A stretch of DNA of 64,000 nucleotides from Sphagnum compactum (lineage: Eukaryota; Bryophyta; Sphagnopsida; Sphagnales), in the NCBI GenBank assembly GCA_965153455.1, contig OZ234494.1, forward strand, positions 21,576,001-21,640,000, in the 5' to 3' direction. The stretch's first letter is position 1, and every line of letters starts with the position of its first letter. Shown here piece after piece: positions 11,252 to 25,000 of the stretch. The position numbers and the translations under genes are program-made. The notes below the pieces were generated by a model. That model worked only from the letters and a program-made list of their open reading frames with translations, was not told the origin of the DNA and ran no database searches.

Positions 11252-13260
11252 TTAAGGTCCCTTCACACCTAGTTGTGATAAATTGATGGGTAACTTAGTG
11301 CTACGAGGAAAAAACAAAACCTATTTAGACATAAAAATTTAACAAACATAAATGCTTAGGTGGCATCCTTGTTGGCACCTAGTGTTTGCTAAATGTTAAG
11401 GAAATGTTAGGAATCACAAAATCTTCTTGAAATTTAGATTTAAAAGAAGAAAACACAATGTTTTGTACAAGGTCGAAATGTGGGCGATAAACTCAATGTT
11501 GTAAAAGCTAAACACCAAGTTCTATCTAAACGTACTTATTGTTTGCCCACCATTACCAAGACCTTCCCTTTTTAACACCATCACCATAGTTCTTTGCACA
11601 CCATCACAAACCTAGGAGCTTTGTAGTCCTCTTTGCCACCATCATGAATCTACCATTTGCCAAACCCTTCATTGTTGCCATTGCAAACCTTCTGCCCACC
11701 TTCACTCTTTGAGATCCCAACCTTCAAAACTCCACCTCATAGATTTCTTTGAAACAACAATCTCTAGTTGCATCATGATGTGTAATGAAAATCTTGAGGA
11801 AGAAGGTAAGTGCTCCTCCCTTGCAACTATAATTAATTTATAGTCTACATGACAAATAAAAAACAACATTCTTGCAAGATTTGATTCATGTGCTCAAAGA
11901 GTGATGTTGATGCTTCTTGTTTGAGTGAGATCTTTCTCACACATGATGAATGAAGTTGCAAGTAGTATCCCATTGTTTACCCCAAATGCAAAATCCAATT
12001 GAGACTCCAATCCACACAACAATGCCCATTGCAATTAACACCTTAATGTGCACCGTTCAGATCATTTATTGTAAATGGAGCACATGACAAAAAAAAAATG
12101 TAATGTTGATTGACTTATGAATCAAATTTCGAAGCAAAATATAGATATGACCGATTTCGAACTAATGAATCGATTTTGAACCATGATAGAAATTCAAATA
12201 ATTTTGAGTTCATGAATTCATTTTGAACTAGGATATTAATTTAATTGATTAATTTGATCATGTGAATGTTTGTTGTTGTTTTAGATAATTGATCAATTTT
12301 GTGTGTATTGCATTTCCAAATCTCTCATGCCCTTCAATTGAATGAATTGTTTGATCTTTTATAACATTAACAAATTTGGTTCCCATGTTCAATTTTGGAT
12401 TTGACTACACCTCAACATCAATGATCTACATTAGTCTTTGAATACTAGATTCAACTTTAAATCAAAATAGATTGTTCAAGAAACAACATAAAGTGAAACA
12501 TCAATTAAAAAAGAAATGTTTGGTAAGCAATTCCTTGAAAGCTTTTTTTGGAAATACCAAAAGTATTGTCAATAATAGATTGGCCTCTTTTATGTTTTCT
12601 ATTAAAAAATTCTAGAATATTGTGTTATCCTTCCATTTTGAGTGGTGTCATTATCCATTAATAGAGCATTACTATAAATGTTGTTTTTCATCACAAGGAA
12701 TCCTATCCATTTCAACCGATATGTTTGCGACTTGTGTCCAAATCAACCATTTTTGCAACATAGATGCAAATGTCCTTCATGTCACCTGGTAAAAATGATG
12801 TGTAGTCGCATAAACAACTACAAAGTGGTTTACAATTGCATATGCAACTTATATTTGCGACTACTGTCGATTTAAAATGAAAATGAAAATGAAAAATACT
12901 TTTCTATCATCTATTATTAATGACATCCTTAATTAAATTAAAATGTAGTTGTTTTTACAACTTTGAAAGTGGTTCATTTGCCATTGAACACCATGTGACA
13001 TCTTTTCAACTTGATTTGTGACTATAAATCCTACTTGCAAATGCACGTGTAATTAAATGTGAAAAATGAATTAGCCAATGTAATTATTGGATTTAATGGT
13101 CTAACTATTTTCCCTTAATATTTTTCAATGAACTAACCATTAAATGTGTAGTAAGGTTTCAAATGGGTTTGTGAAAATTTCAAAAGACCCATGACAATTA
13201 ATGGTAGAAATAGGGCTAGGTAGTATGTAATATGCATGTGACTAAATTGATATTTATAGT

Positions 13261-14640
13261 GTTTTTAATTAGTTAATTAATTAGGTAGGTTAAGTAGGTA
13301 GTAAGTATTAGGTAATATGTAAGTAGGTTAATTAGTACTAGGTATTTCATTGTGTTGAATATAATAATGTTGTGTTTAGTTAATCAATTACGTTACATAA
13401 TTAATTGATTAGTAAGTTGTAAATTGTAAAGTAGTTAATAGTAGGCAATATGTATGTCGCAACCCCACTTTGGCCAAGTGTGGGGGTGAAGCCCAACACT
13501 TGGAAAAGTTGGAGGTTTTGGAGTCCTCCGGGACTCCCGAATGTTCAAAGCGCAACAGCAAGGGGCAAAACATCTCGCCTTGAGGTGTTCTTGGTGTCAT
13601 TGGAAAGGTCTTGAAACGTAGATATTGAAAATGGCCTCGCATTAGCCATTTGGACATCTGCAGCCCAAGTTATGGGCAAAAGAAGGGCCGGGAGTCAAAC
13701 TGGCAGTTTGACTCCCGACCACTAAACGTCGGGAATCAACCCTTTCCCGACGTCGCCTCAGGGAGTGCGACATGGCGTTGGAAAGATCTTGACGAGGGCT
13801 ACAACTTTGGTTCAGACCTCGTCGTGATCGGACTTCGGAATCGGGAGTTATGACCGTTCAAAGTTCCGGGAGTCCCGCCGGGACAGTTTCGGGACTCCAT
13901 TTCGGGAGTCCTAACAAAATGTGCCATTTGGATGTAGGCTCCGTGGCGAGCTGCAGAGAATACTATAAGGGGGAAGGTGATGGCTTCCCCCAAGTCCGGG
14001 CCGTGGTGAGTCAAGTAGTCCAAAGTGCCCGTGGCTTGTCCCAACACCCAAGGGTGTTCTCGAATGTGAACTAACCCAATTGTGGTTGGTTTTGGATGCA
14101 GACTCGTGCTTGATCTACTAGTCCATCTTCCTAGTCTAATCCCGGGGCTTCCAACTCGACCCTCTACCCCTTTCTAGAGTTGGAAGTCGAGAGCGTGCCC
14201 TTCGGTCCCAACCTTCCGCAACTTCACATTGGTGAACCCTCAAGTGGGTTCACCCCGGGACCAAGGAGCGCGTCAATGTATGTGGGTTAAATAATAGGTA
14301 TTTTATTATGTTAATATGTGATAATTTTTTGATTAATTATTTAATTAATTAGGCATGTAATTTATTTACTAAATATCTTAGGGTTCAAATAGTAGGTGTA
14401 ATTAATTAATTAGGTAAATTATGCAATTAATCTATTAAATAGGCAATAAATAGGATAAGTAGTAGCTAATAAATAGTTAGTAGGCCTTATGTATGTGGGT
14501 TAAATAATAGGTATTTTATCATGTTGATATGTGATTTTTTTGAATTAATTACTTAATTAGGTAGGCAATGTAATTTATTTACTGAATAGGCTAGGTATAT
14601 GAGTAATTTTTGACCCATTTATAAACTTATGTAGTGAATA
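13261..14640. repeat. ATTAATTAGGTAGG-rich degenerate array with ~213 bp period
   Basis: The phrase ATGTATGTGGGTTAAATAAT occurs at 14276 and again at 14489, a 213 bp period, and both are followed by similar TTAATTAGG-rich sequence. Similar text precedes the solo LTR from about 13261. The LTR therefore interrupts an older satellite-like array. Confidence 0.65.
13455..14275. mobile_element. Solo LTR of an LTR retrotransposon (821 bp, 5 bp target duplication)
   Basis: The unit starts TGTCGCAACCCC and ends GAGCGCGTCA, the TG...CA pattern of LTRs. It is flanked on both sides by ATGTA (13450-13454 and 14276-14280), a perfect 5 bp target duplication. It is much more GC-rich than its surroundings. 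CTATAAGG at about 13963 could be the LTR promoter. With no internal region or second LTR, it is best read as a solo LTR left by LTR-LTR recombination. Whether it is Ty3/gypsy or Ty1/copia cannot be told from this alone. The short frames inside it are not genes. Confidence 0.85.
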
Positions 14641-15116
14641 AATTATATATCATACATTTAAATTAATTTTTTTGGGTAGTATTATGATTTATTATAAACA
14701 TATAAATTTTATTATGTGAATAAATATATTAACATTTAAATTACATTCTATTAGTACAAAATTATATATTAAAAGAAAATTTTATATAATATAAATTTTA
14801 AAATAAAATGAAGGTTTAAAATTTTAATGTATTGTTATATTATTCAATTATAAATGATGTGATATTATCCAAAGAATGGTCGTTGAACTTATATTCAATA
14901 ATGAAATTCAAATATTTTGGGTTTCAAATTGATTTACATTTTTAAAAGGAAAAAATAAAATGTGTACATTATTGAAAGAACTTTAACTTTAAACTTTAGT
15001 CTTGTGATTTGGACGAAATCTTAATAAGATATCAAAGATCACATATGATTTTTTGTGTAATTTTAAAGTGGAGTAGGTTAAATAGAATGCACATTCTTAT
15101 TTTGTCACAACATGTG

Positions 15117-15200
15117 GGGTGGTTTGGTGGTAAAGGAAATGATCTCCATCCTTGGGGTTCAAAGATTAATTCCTACAAATGACATGGTTGTGTGGTCAAT
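15117..15200 (+). mobile_element. SINE-like tRNA-derived head (weak)
   Basis: GGTTTGGTGGTAAAGG resembles an A-box and, about 40 bases on, GGGGTTCAAAGATTAATTCC resembles an imperfect B-box. The spacing fits a tRNA-derived SINE. It could be a chance match. Confidence 0.3.
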
Positions 15201-15984
15201 GCTAGAATATTGACTAAATATTCACTACCTACTTAAATTAAATGAACTTTGGTAGGCACAATAGGTGGTCTATTTAGCAACCTAAACTCGTTTTTTTAAA
15301 TTAACCTAAGTAATGACATGTGTCAACATGGTACTTGTTGAATTTCATGAAATTAAAAAATATATAAAAATATAAATACTAATAACTTAATAAATAAATA
15401 ATAAATATTTAAATAAATATAAATAATGTGACTACATTGTTAAGTCATAAAATCGGTCGTAAAATGATGATGTCACATAAGCTGGTTTGGATGGATGAAA
15501 AGTTCGTTTAAATTGCATCTTTATGTGACTACTATTTTAACTTGGTATAACATATTCTCTTTTACGATTGAAATTTAATGTGACTTGTTCAAAACGACTA
15601 GGTCCTATAGCAAGTTGCATGTGGTGATTATGACTAAAAATTAATCATGAATCTAGTTGTTTATTTGCAAATTCCTTGTAATGATTTTATGTGGAATTTT
15701 AATATAAAAAAACACCTAGATTAAATGATTACATAGTAAAAAAGGATTACTTATTTCAAACAACATTTATTAACATCTTAATCATATTGAACATGACTAA
15801 GTTGTTATTTGATGTGGGTTGTCTTTTTTGACTAAAAATAACATAAATTAAATAATTAGTTAACATTTAAATTTATTTATTAATTACAATTTCTAAGGAT
15901 GTAAAATGTAAGCTTAAGTATGTATGCCCCCTAGGCAAGTAGGCCATTTATAAGCCTCCCCTAAACATGTAAGCTTTAAAGTAT

Positions 15985-16070
15985 GAACAAGGTGTCACAA
16001 GAGGGAATTGAACCCCTCACCTCCATGTTGACAACCTAAAGCATTAACCATCCAACCACCATGTCATGTG
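15985..16070 (-). mobile_element. SINE-like or pseudo-tRNA sequence on the minus strand
   Basis: Read on the minus strand, TGGTTGGATGGTTAATGC (A-box-like) is followed by GAGGGGTTCAATTCCCTC, a B-box in a stem-capable setting. Overall length and box spacing fit a tRNA-derived SINE head. The anticodon arm is not convincing, so I do not call a functional tRNA. Confidence 0.45.
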
Positions 16071-19000
16071 ATGACAAATGGGTCAAAACACAGTCAAAAG
16101 AGCCACAAAGGGTGTTGGATGTTAGATTCTGTCATGAAAAACTAAGGATTTTTTTTTTTTTTGTCATTTGAAACCATGGTAATCATGGCACATTATTCCT
16201 TTTTAACACACATGAATGTCAAGAAACTCAAATTGAAAATTCATTTGATCCAATTTTAAAGTTTGGTTTAGTTAAGGACTTTTGAAAATGAAAAAGTTCT
16301 ATCATTAAAAAAGGACACTTTTACAAAGAATTTTCAAAGGACTCATATAATACAAATAAGTTGATGGTAAAAAATATGAAATGACAATAAGCTATTAGAC
16401 ACACTAAAAAAACCTTCACAATTTCAAAAATGTGGTGTTCTAAAATTTTGAAATTTCAAAATTTCAAAACTTCAAGAATGTTTTACCACATATAAATGGG
16501 TATGATGTACATGATGTATTAAATAAATTTGTAGTTTACATTACATTAAATTCAACTTTTAAAAAATAAAATTTTTTGGTATAATTTCAAATTATCATCA
16601 TTTTTCAAGATGAAACATAAAATTTGTAAGGAATTTTTGCATTTTTACAAATTAACATTTATTCAAAATGATTAAGAATTTTTTTTGATTTATTGGGACA
16701 TTTCTAATCATTTTTCATAACAAGTTGCAAAAACAATCATTCAAAAAATCATTCGTATGAAAAAGTTATTTTGGCACTAAAGGACATGCAAGACTAATGT
16801 AAAGGAACACTTGTGACTCCTTTGATCTTGTTTTGACCCAAATAATTCACTTACCATTATCTACTCACCTACAAGTACTTATCTACATCCTACCTATCAC
16901 CAACCTTAACCTACTTATATCACCAATCTACAACCTACCTATGTACACACTTAATAGCTTACAACCTACATGTTTAGGGGCCTACACATTTACATTTGAC
17001 ACGTGTAAATAAGTAACATTTTCAAATATTAAAATTTAGCACATATAGCATGTAACAAGCCATGTCACCCATGGAATGACTAAAATCGATCATGTAAACA
17101 TCACCCAATCCATAGGTAACTAACATTTTCTAATTTGACTAAAAATTTGAGTCTATTTAGTAAAATAAAACATGCTTACTTTTTGGAAGTAAATGTAGTC
17201 ACATCAATCATTGTTTAATCATAATGCTAGGGGCAATAAAAACATGGTTTTGTAGTAGTGGAAGGTAGTTTTTGTCACCCAAAAGGTAGGGAGCAAACCT
17301 ATCTTGACCTATGTTATCTTCAAATAGACCACCATATTGAACATTTATATTTAAAGTAGACATGTGCAACACCAGGTTGAATTGTTCACGCTATTTGGAA
17401 GGTCCACAAAAAACACATAAACCTTTTATTGCAATCCACAATAGTTTGGGCCACTAAACTTTAGCCATTGTTTTGTGGTAGTAATGGTCTTTTGGATAGG
17501 AAAAAGTTTTTATAATGTGTGTGTTGTCAATGGCACCTTACACATTGTGAAGATTGTACCATGTTTTTAAATTTTTCCATTACAATTCTTCTTACATTTC
17601 CTTGTGGCCATTAACTTTGTGTACACATCATTGAAAGCATAAATAAATTCATGCAAAACAAAAGAGACAGTAGACTTTCCAATTGCAAAAAGTTCACTAC
17701 AACTAAGAAAGTTGGCACCCTAAACCAATTTGTAAATCACGTAGCAAATGCAAATCCCTACTAGAATTATTTTTCAATATTTAGTGTTTTGTTTTTTAAG
17801 GATGGGTCTCAATTGATCTGCAATATTAAACAAAGTGCTCTTGTTCATATGAAAGTTTTCCACTCATTTTTCTTCATTAAATATGGTTAATAAGAACTTG
17901 GAAAACTAGATAATGTTCTTGGGTTTAACCCAATGTCCCAAATCTAATGACAACAAACTCAATGAACTTGATATTTGAAATTCATGCAAAACAATAAAGG
18001 TGAAAAGTAGGTAGATTCCAAAATTTCATGTGTTGTCAAAATATTTGGGTTGAAGATGGTTGATTCATTTATTAGATTTGTATGAAAAAAAAAATTCAAT
18101 CATGTTGATCAACAAGGTAATGTAGCAAGCTAAAACAATGTAGTCAACTTGATCATCCATGGCTAATTGGAAAATGTCCAAGTTCTTTTGTGACACGTAC
18201 AAAATACACAAGATGACATAAACAATAAAGATTGCACGTGAAAGGGATAAAATAATTTACAAAGTCACAAAAACAGATAGTGAACATATCAAAAAATAAT
18301 CAAATGAAAAAAAAATTCAGAAAAATCAAACAAAGGTCGATAGACATGTGCAACAATAAAAAAAACCAAATTTGTGAAGTTAGGAGTTTTGAATTTTTTC
18401 ACATGTAGGAGATAGAACATATACGTTGTCAATGTGACCTGTAGAACTATTGCAAAATGTTATAAGGAATTCTATGGCATTACTAAATTTATAATTGCTT
18501 ATGAACATTGAAACACAATAAATGGGATGCAAAGCACATTCAATTTTTAAACTTTCCCAAACAAGGTAAAAAAACAAAGCACATTCATGAAGTAGTTGCT
18601 CGCACATAGAAACGCAATAACAAATGCAACATAAGATTGTAAATATTGAAATGCCTAAAGGCATATCAAATAAAAATAAATCATAGCAAGATTGTAAAGC
18701 AATCACAAAGCAAGATCATAAAATGAAATCAAAAAACAAGATCATAAGGCAAATTGCAATGGAAGTTACTTCAATGCATTGACTTCACATGCAAATGCCA
18801 AAAATACAAGAGTAGGAGTAGGGTTAGAGTTCCAACACATTAATGAAAAAACATCTCACATGCATATGCCATAAACCTAGGGATAAGGTGCAAAACAAAA
18901 TCATAGAAGATCATAAAATAAAAAATTCCATTGCCTTGTAATCATGCACATAGATGCTAGACACATGACAATATGAGTAAAGTTGGAGCTTTGACGCATT

Positions 19001-20133
19001 GACGAAGGAGCTTTTCGTAGATTGATGCCAAAAACCCAAGAGTAGATCATAAAACAAAATTGTAGCACAAGCTTGCAAAACTTGAGGTCTAGCACATTGT
19101 TGTCACACACACAAATGCCAAAAAGATGAAAACATGAGTAAAATTAGATTTGTGATGCATCAATGAAAGAACTTCCCACATTTTGATGGTTCAAGGATAG
19201 ATTGCAAAATAAGATCACAAAAGAGGAGATTTAGTGCACTATTCTCACAGAGATGCTAGAAACAAAAAAACAAGAATGGAGCATTGGAGACTACAAGAGT
19301 GGAAAAGAATATAATAGGGAATAGTGATGGGGAAATGAGATGTGAAGTGGAAGGGTAGACCAAGGAAAAGAAACAAAATAAAAGTGTCACCATGAAACTT
19401 ACAATGACTCAATGTGTGAATTCACAAGTGCACATGCCACTAGGGAAATCAAAGGTACATACTTAGATAGTTCCATGTGTGACAATTTCAAATAAGCTTA
19501 GTGAGCACTATGAAGGAACACCACTTGTGAACTATTTAGCAATCCACCTCCTCCAAGTGTGAAGGGACCTTTAGTTGAGTAGGGATCAAGGTTAAATTTG
19601 AAGCTTGATATATATTTATTTTAGCACTTATGAACTAGTTTGTAATTGGTTTGTTGTAATGTTTGTTTTTTAAAATGAGGTTTTTAAAATTCACTTAGAA
19701 TTTAAAAACCTGGTTATGATTGTCATGAATGAAAAGCAGTTTTGTACTAGTGTGTATCAATAGCCAATTTGACAACACAAAAATGTATTTAAGGCAAAAA
19801 GGAAAAAACCAGCAACAGAATCTTTGGACATTGTCTTTGCACGCCATCTGGACTATCCACATAACGAACAAAACAGAATCTCGTTGAATTGAATTGAATC
19901 CACCCCTCTTGAACTTTTAATAAAGCACCACTGCCCTCGTCTGATTCGTGTACATACACAATTTGGGTGGGGCCTTGGCACCACCCATTTCACCACCCTT
20001 TGCTATCAACCCGTCTTTCCTTGCCTCCTCCTACATCACCGCCCACTTTACTTAAGGAGTCGAGGCCAATGTTCAACTCAAAATCAAGCATTCCTATTGG
20101 TGCAGAAGTTGAAATCAGCCCCCAAACGGCTGA

Positions 20134-20677
20134 TTTACACTAGGAGTCACGGCTGAAATAGGAAAAGATCTTTTCAATCTGCCCCCCAAGTTACTAACTA
20201 ATAAATGCTGAACTTTATGGCCCTTCATTGGTCCCAAGCAGTGCTTTTTTCTTTGGCGAATTTTCGCAACCTGGCGACAAAAAAAAAAAAGAAGAAGGGG
20301 CTGGCGAATCCAACAAACGGATTTTTGAGATTTCAAAAAAAACAATTCGCCATATCTTGACCAAAAAGACTTAGAAGTCGCCAGATTTAGACAGTGTGTT
20401 ACTGTAGGTCGCCATTTACTGCTAGTTAATGCTGAGGATCCTAGCCAGTGCACCTACTTGAGGAATTTGAAAAAAATTACACTGGTCCCAAGGCCGAAAA
20501 AAGGATACCACCGAATTTGGGAAGCCAATTTGTAACCCTTTGGGGCCAATGTTCCAGCATTTATTAATATCCGGACTTCAATGTTCTAGCATTTAGTAGT
20601 AACTTGAGGCCTAAAAAACAAGTCAAAAATCCTCAAAGGTGACCCCAAGTTATTTCGGGCCTGACTCCTAGTGTAAA
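20134..20677. mobile_element. Foldback/MITE-like element with ~80 bp imperfect inverted ends
   Basis: The left end TTTACACTAGGAGTCA (20134-20149) is exactly inverted at 20662-20677. Inward, AAGTTACTAACTAATAAATGCTGAAC on the left matches the inverted right segment near 20590-20615, extending the arms to about 80 bp with mismatches. Flanking TA on both sides would fit a Stowaway-like duplication. The antisense frame at 20115-20453 is a by-product. Confidence 0.65.
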
Positions 20678-20742
20678 GTGGGCCTAAGATAATACAATAA
20701 GGGAGGAAAGGGTGTTGGGGAGGGTGAGGGGGGAGGGGAGGA

Positions 20743-20766
20743 GAATGTGTGTGTGTGTGTGTGTGG
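20743..20766. repeat. (GT)n microsatellite
   Basis: About ten GT units following a G-rich stretch. Confidence 0.9.
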
Positions 20767-20965
20767 GTCCTTTGCACTTCACAAGTGGCCCATACGCAAC
20801 AAAAATTCACAGCCACAACAAAATCGTACCTAAGTGGATGAAAGGATCGTGGAAGTGTACCAGTACCCACCATGAAGGATGAATGATAAGTGGTCAGGAA
20901 ACAGTTTTCTGTTGGGTTCCAGTTCCTTAGCTAACCATGGTGGTTAGCTCAGTTGCTTCTTGTAA

Positions 20966-21018
20966 CTACCTACCTACTAACAACCCACAAGCAGGTTGTT
21001 AGTAGATAGGTAGTAAAA
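20966..21018. repeat. Hairpin: ~21 bp inverted repeat
   Basis: ACTACCTACCTACTAACAACC is followed within about 10 bases by GGTTGTTAGTAGATAGGTAGT, its near-perfect inverse. Similar TAGGTAGG/ACTACC words and a related CTGAGT(T/A)A segment recur at about 52.08-52.45 kb, so this may be one end of a dispersed family. Confidence 0.7.
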
Positions 21019-22014
21019 ACAGCCCTTACCTATGGATAAGCCATCTACTTACCTAAAAGTTAACTATTTTCCTACCTATCTACCTATACATGAGACATAT
21101 TTCTTACAGGATTGGTTACCAAGGTCAAACCACATACTAACTCGGTTGAGGTTCATCCACAACTGAGTAATAACAGGCATGCGGTGGATGGTGCACTGGT
21201 GGGTGCTGGCTCACTGTGGCTCTAGGTATCGCGGTTTGTTTGAAGTTGCTAAAGGTTATCTCACCTCCTTTTGATGGGTCCCAATGGGGGTAATTTTTGG
21301 GGAAACACATTGTAGGATTGGAATCTTAGTAGCTATAATACTACTCAAGACAAAGTTTGAATCTCATGAAAAAAAGTGTTCAAGTATTTGAGGTTCTTGT
21401 GGTCACCACTCACAACATGATTTGAAAAAGCCCAAAAACCAATCTGGATCCCAGGAGATTCTGGGGCAACCGTTTTGAGGTTGGCAAAAACCAATATTAG
21501 TATGGCGAACCAAATGAAATTATATTATCATAACTTGCCAAACTTGTGAACAGAGGATCTCTTTGTTCTCACATCAACTTTGATACCATGCTGATAAAAA
21601 TGCAAAGTAAATGGATTGAGTGGAGAGTGGTCCAGGAGACAAGGAGAACAATTCACGAGTGACCTTTGCAAAGAGTATGTGAAATTGTTATCATGAAAAT
21701 GATAGACTTTGAAAGAGTCAGATAGAGTGCACGATAAGCTGCAGAGTTGCGTGCAAGAGTTGTCAAATCTTTAAATCTTTTAAACATGTACAAGATAGTT
21801 ACAACTGTAATTAAATGATAGGGTCTTCTCATGGAACCTCATTCAGCCAAGTAAGAATTAGTTATGGGTGGGACCTTGGGAGAATCACTTAGCCATGCAT
21901 AGACTTGAACTTATCCACATTCTCCAGTTCAACCCTTTGAAAAACCAAAGAGAAGTAGACAGAAGGAACGCATTAATCAAGAGTGGGAAATCCCCTAAAC
22001 TTATGTTTGATATT

Positions 22015-25000
22015 AAAGTTATCAGGAAAGTAACCCTGTCTTCACCGTCTTTGGGCTCCCCGCATCTCCTCTTTCAGTGGTATCCGCAAAGTAAAAGACA
22101 TTTTAATAAATCTCAGTATGAAATGCTGAAACTCGGCATTTAATGCACAAGGTCCGAAACCATGGTGGTTCGAGACTAATTAGGGTAGTTGTATAATAAA
22201 GAGCAGTGAAAATATATGTAGCAGCAGTGGAGGCGCTCAGGAGGAGGCCTTCCCTTATGCAAAGCTAAATTTTGGGCCATATGCTTGAAGGCAGTTCCAA
22301 GGGTTAAAGATAATACAAAGACTTTTCAACCCACAGAATGGTTTGTGGACCTGCCTTTGCCATGGCCATTATCTGTTGGCACACAGGCTTACATTGTGAC
22401 ACATGTGTCCTTGAACTTGGAATCCCCCAAAATACATGTTGTGTGGGCAGCCTTGGTTCTCAAAGGCCAGGCCCACCAGGGTTTATGATCTTAACCTTAC
22501 TAGGGATAAATGAAAAGATGTAGAATATGAAAAATAATAGGTAAAAATATGTCTATTTTGTGTGATATCTATTTATATAATATCCTTGGGTGGTCGTCCT
22601 TTTCATCCATCCGTCTCGTCATCCATCCCGTCATCCAAGTTCTTCATCCCGGAAGAAGAAGATGATGGAAGAGGAGGAGGACGACGACTCATGGCGGCGG
22701 CAACAGTTTATCCACATGTTCATGTGATCCAATCCTGTAGTTTATGAAAAATTCTTGTAGTCTTGCAATTTGCCAAAAGCTACAAACTAATTTTAAAAAA
22801 CTAAAAATTGTTGAAAAAAAAATGAGAAACAAGAGAAGAAATATTTTTAAAACAACACAAGAAATTTCAAATTAAAAAAGAAAAAAACAAGTTATTAACA
22901 AATAAATAAAATGAAACAAAGTTGTAACAAAAAAGAAAAAAACAGAACAAATATTTTTTTAAGGGAAAAAGCTAGAAAAAAAAAACAGAAAAACACTTTA
23001 ACAATTAGAAACTTTTTTAAAACACTTAAAAATAGAAAAAAATGAAAACATATAAAATAAATATATTTAAACATGAAACAAAAAAGGGAAATACAGTAAA
23101 ATAATCTTAAAAGAAAATTTAAAAATAGATGACAAAAAATAAACAACAAAATAAACAGCAAAAGAAAGAGAAAAAAAACCATACTTGAAAAAAAAAAAAA
23201 GGTCTGTCTTCTTTTTCCAAACTTCAAACCTGTATCTAATCAAACAAAAATACAAAAGTTTTTAAAAATTATTTTCATTACAAAACATATTAGAAAAACT
23301 AGAATATGAAATAAAATTTACCTAGGCCATGCAGCTAGCACACAAGACAATATTACACGCATACAGAGGGCATTTCAATAATCAAACTACAAGCCATATG
23401 TATGTTGCTCTTATTGTGCAATCTGGGCTGTTCATTGAAAGAAATCAATAGTCACACCTTATGCCTAGCAATGCTCTTGGATTAAAGCATTCCAGAAATA
23501 AGAGTCCACACTTGGCTGTCACCTCAAGAACCATTTGAGGAATTCCCTTCACAAAACTTTATTGTTTCAAGTATCACCAAAAATTAGAGTTATCCGTAAA
23601 GTCAGCCTGTTTTCACCCTCTCTTTGGGCCTGCTTTCACCCCTAATCCCCTGCTGAGTGACATATGCAAAGTAATGAAATTCTATTGAATCTCAGTATGA
23701 AATGCTGAAACGCAGCATTTAATGCACAAGGTTCGAGAGTAATTATAGTAGTTGTACACGTAGGAGCAGTGAAAATATATGTAGCAGCAGTGTAGGCACT
23801 CAGGAAAAAGGAAAGAAAGGATGAAACTCAGTTTACCACCAAAATTGCTGAAAAAAAACTAGTATATATATATATAGGAAGGTTGTTTGTTTGTTTGATT
23901 TGTTTGTCACATTCAGGTCTCTCAAAATCACGGCACCCCTCCACCGCGTTCTTTGTACCATGGAAAGCCCTTGATGGGTACAGGTGCATGGAGGTGGTTT
24001 CATGACATTTAGACCAATGGTGCGGGAGTTATTGAGTATTAAACAATTTTGTCATCAAAAGTTCAATAAAATACAAAACCAATTTTGAAGGGAAACTGGC
24101 TCTACTCTTTGTATTGTTGGAAAGCCCTCAAGAAGTACGACTTTCTGAAAACAGTTTCATACTTTTGAAACTTAAGGTGCGGGAGATATTGAATTTTGGA
24201 TATTTTTGGCATTGGAAATTGAATAAAATTACAAACTAAAACTTTTAATGAAAATACAATTTCATACTTAAGATGAAGAAGGTATACCATTTTCACTTTC
24301 CAAATTCATTCAATTCGGCCGAGGGTAGAACCCACACTAGTATATCATGCATCTATCTAACGGTTGATGGAATGGTCTCGTTTCACATGAACCATCAAGC
24401 TGGCTAGTTAATTCCTGCTCAAGTTAGTTAAATCTGAACCCTAATCAACCCTAATTGAGTTAGGATAGAGTAGGACAGGTGTTATTTGATCAAAGTGTTC
24501 ACATACTTTGTTCAAATGTTCACATCCTCTTTTCCCAATTTAAGCAAATTCCACAGCTACTGAGAGGAACAAGGGTTGGTCTTAGGAGGTTCTAGAAGTT
24601 TCCCAGGCCAGATCAAATCATATTAGGCTAACATAGTTAGGACTCAGGAGTGGCAAAGAAGGTATCACAAACACGCTGGCCCTGCCAATAGATAAGATGT
24701 TGTACATCTCTACCAACTGTGTCCACACTCTGAACACCAAAACAAAGCCTGTTCCAATCTAAACAGTCTAAACACTTTCACAAAAGAAACCAGTTCACCT
24801 AATGTGAAACCAGTTCTAATACGGTAAAACTTCCAAAAGTCGGAAGGAAGCCCCCACGGGCCCCAACAAACATAGTTTGCAGTTAGGAGTTAGGAGGAAG
24901 TTGAAAGGTGGGGAAGTGCTAATTTTGGCCAAAACTGTAGCAATATTCGTTAGATGGTAGTTGAAGATATTTCCTACCAATATTATGCAAAAGTTGCAAC

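Larger units (their letters stand above)
11255..19570. mobile_element. Candidate 8.3 kb TIR element or derivative (TTA target duplication)
   Basis: Termini are inverted: left AGGTCCCTTCACAC (11255-11268) and right GTGTGAAGGGACCT (19557-19570), exact over 14 bases with further partial match inward. Both are flanked by TTA (11252-11254 and 19571-19573), the duplication typical of PIF/Harbinger elements. The interior is AT-rich with no transposase frame that I can see, so it would be non-autonomous, decayed, or two related short elements seen as a pair. It contains the solo LTR at 13455-14275 and two SINE-like pieces. Confidence 0.4.

Noticed and set aside
13650-14074. Short frames of 67-82 aa in the GC-rich block
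   Set aside because: They lie inside the solo LTR; higher GC simply lengthens chance open frames.
15985-16070. Functional tRNA gene on the minus strand
   Set aside because: The B-box is good but the acceptor and anticodon arms do not pair convincingly; a SINE-like relic is safer.
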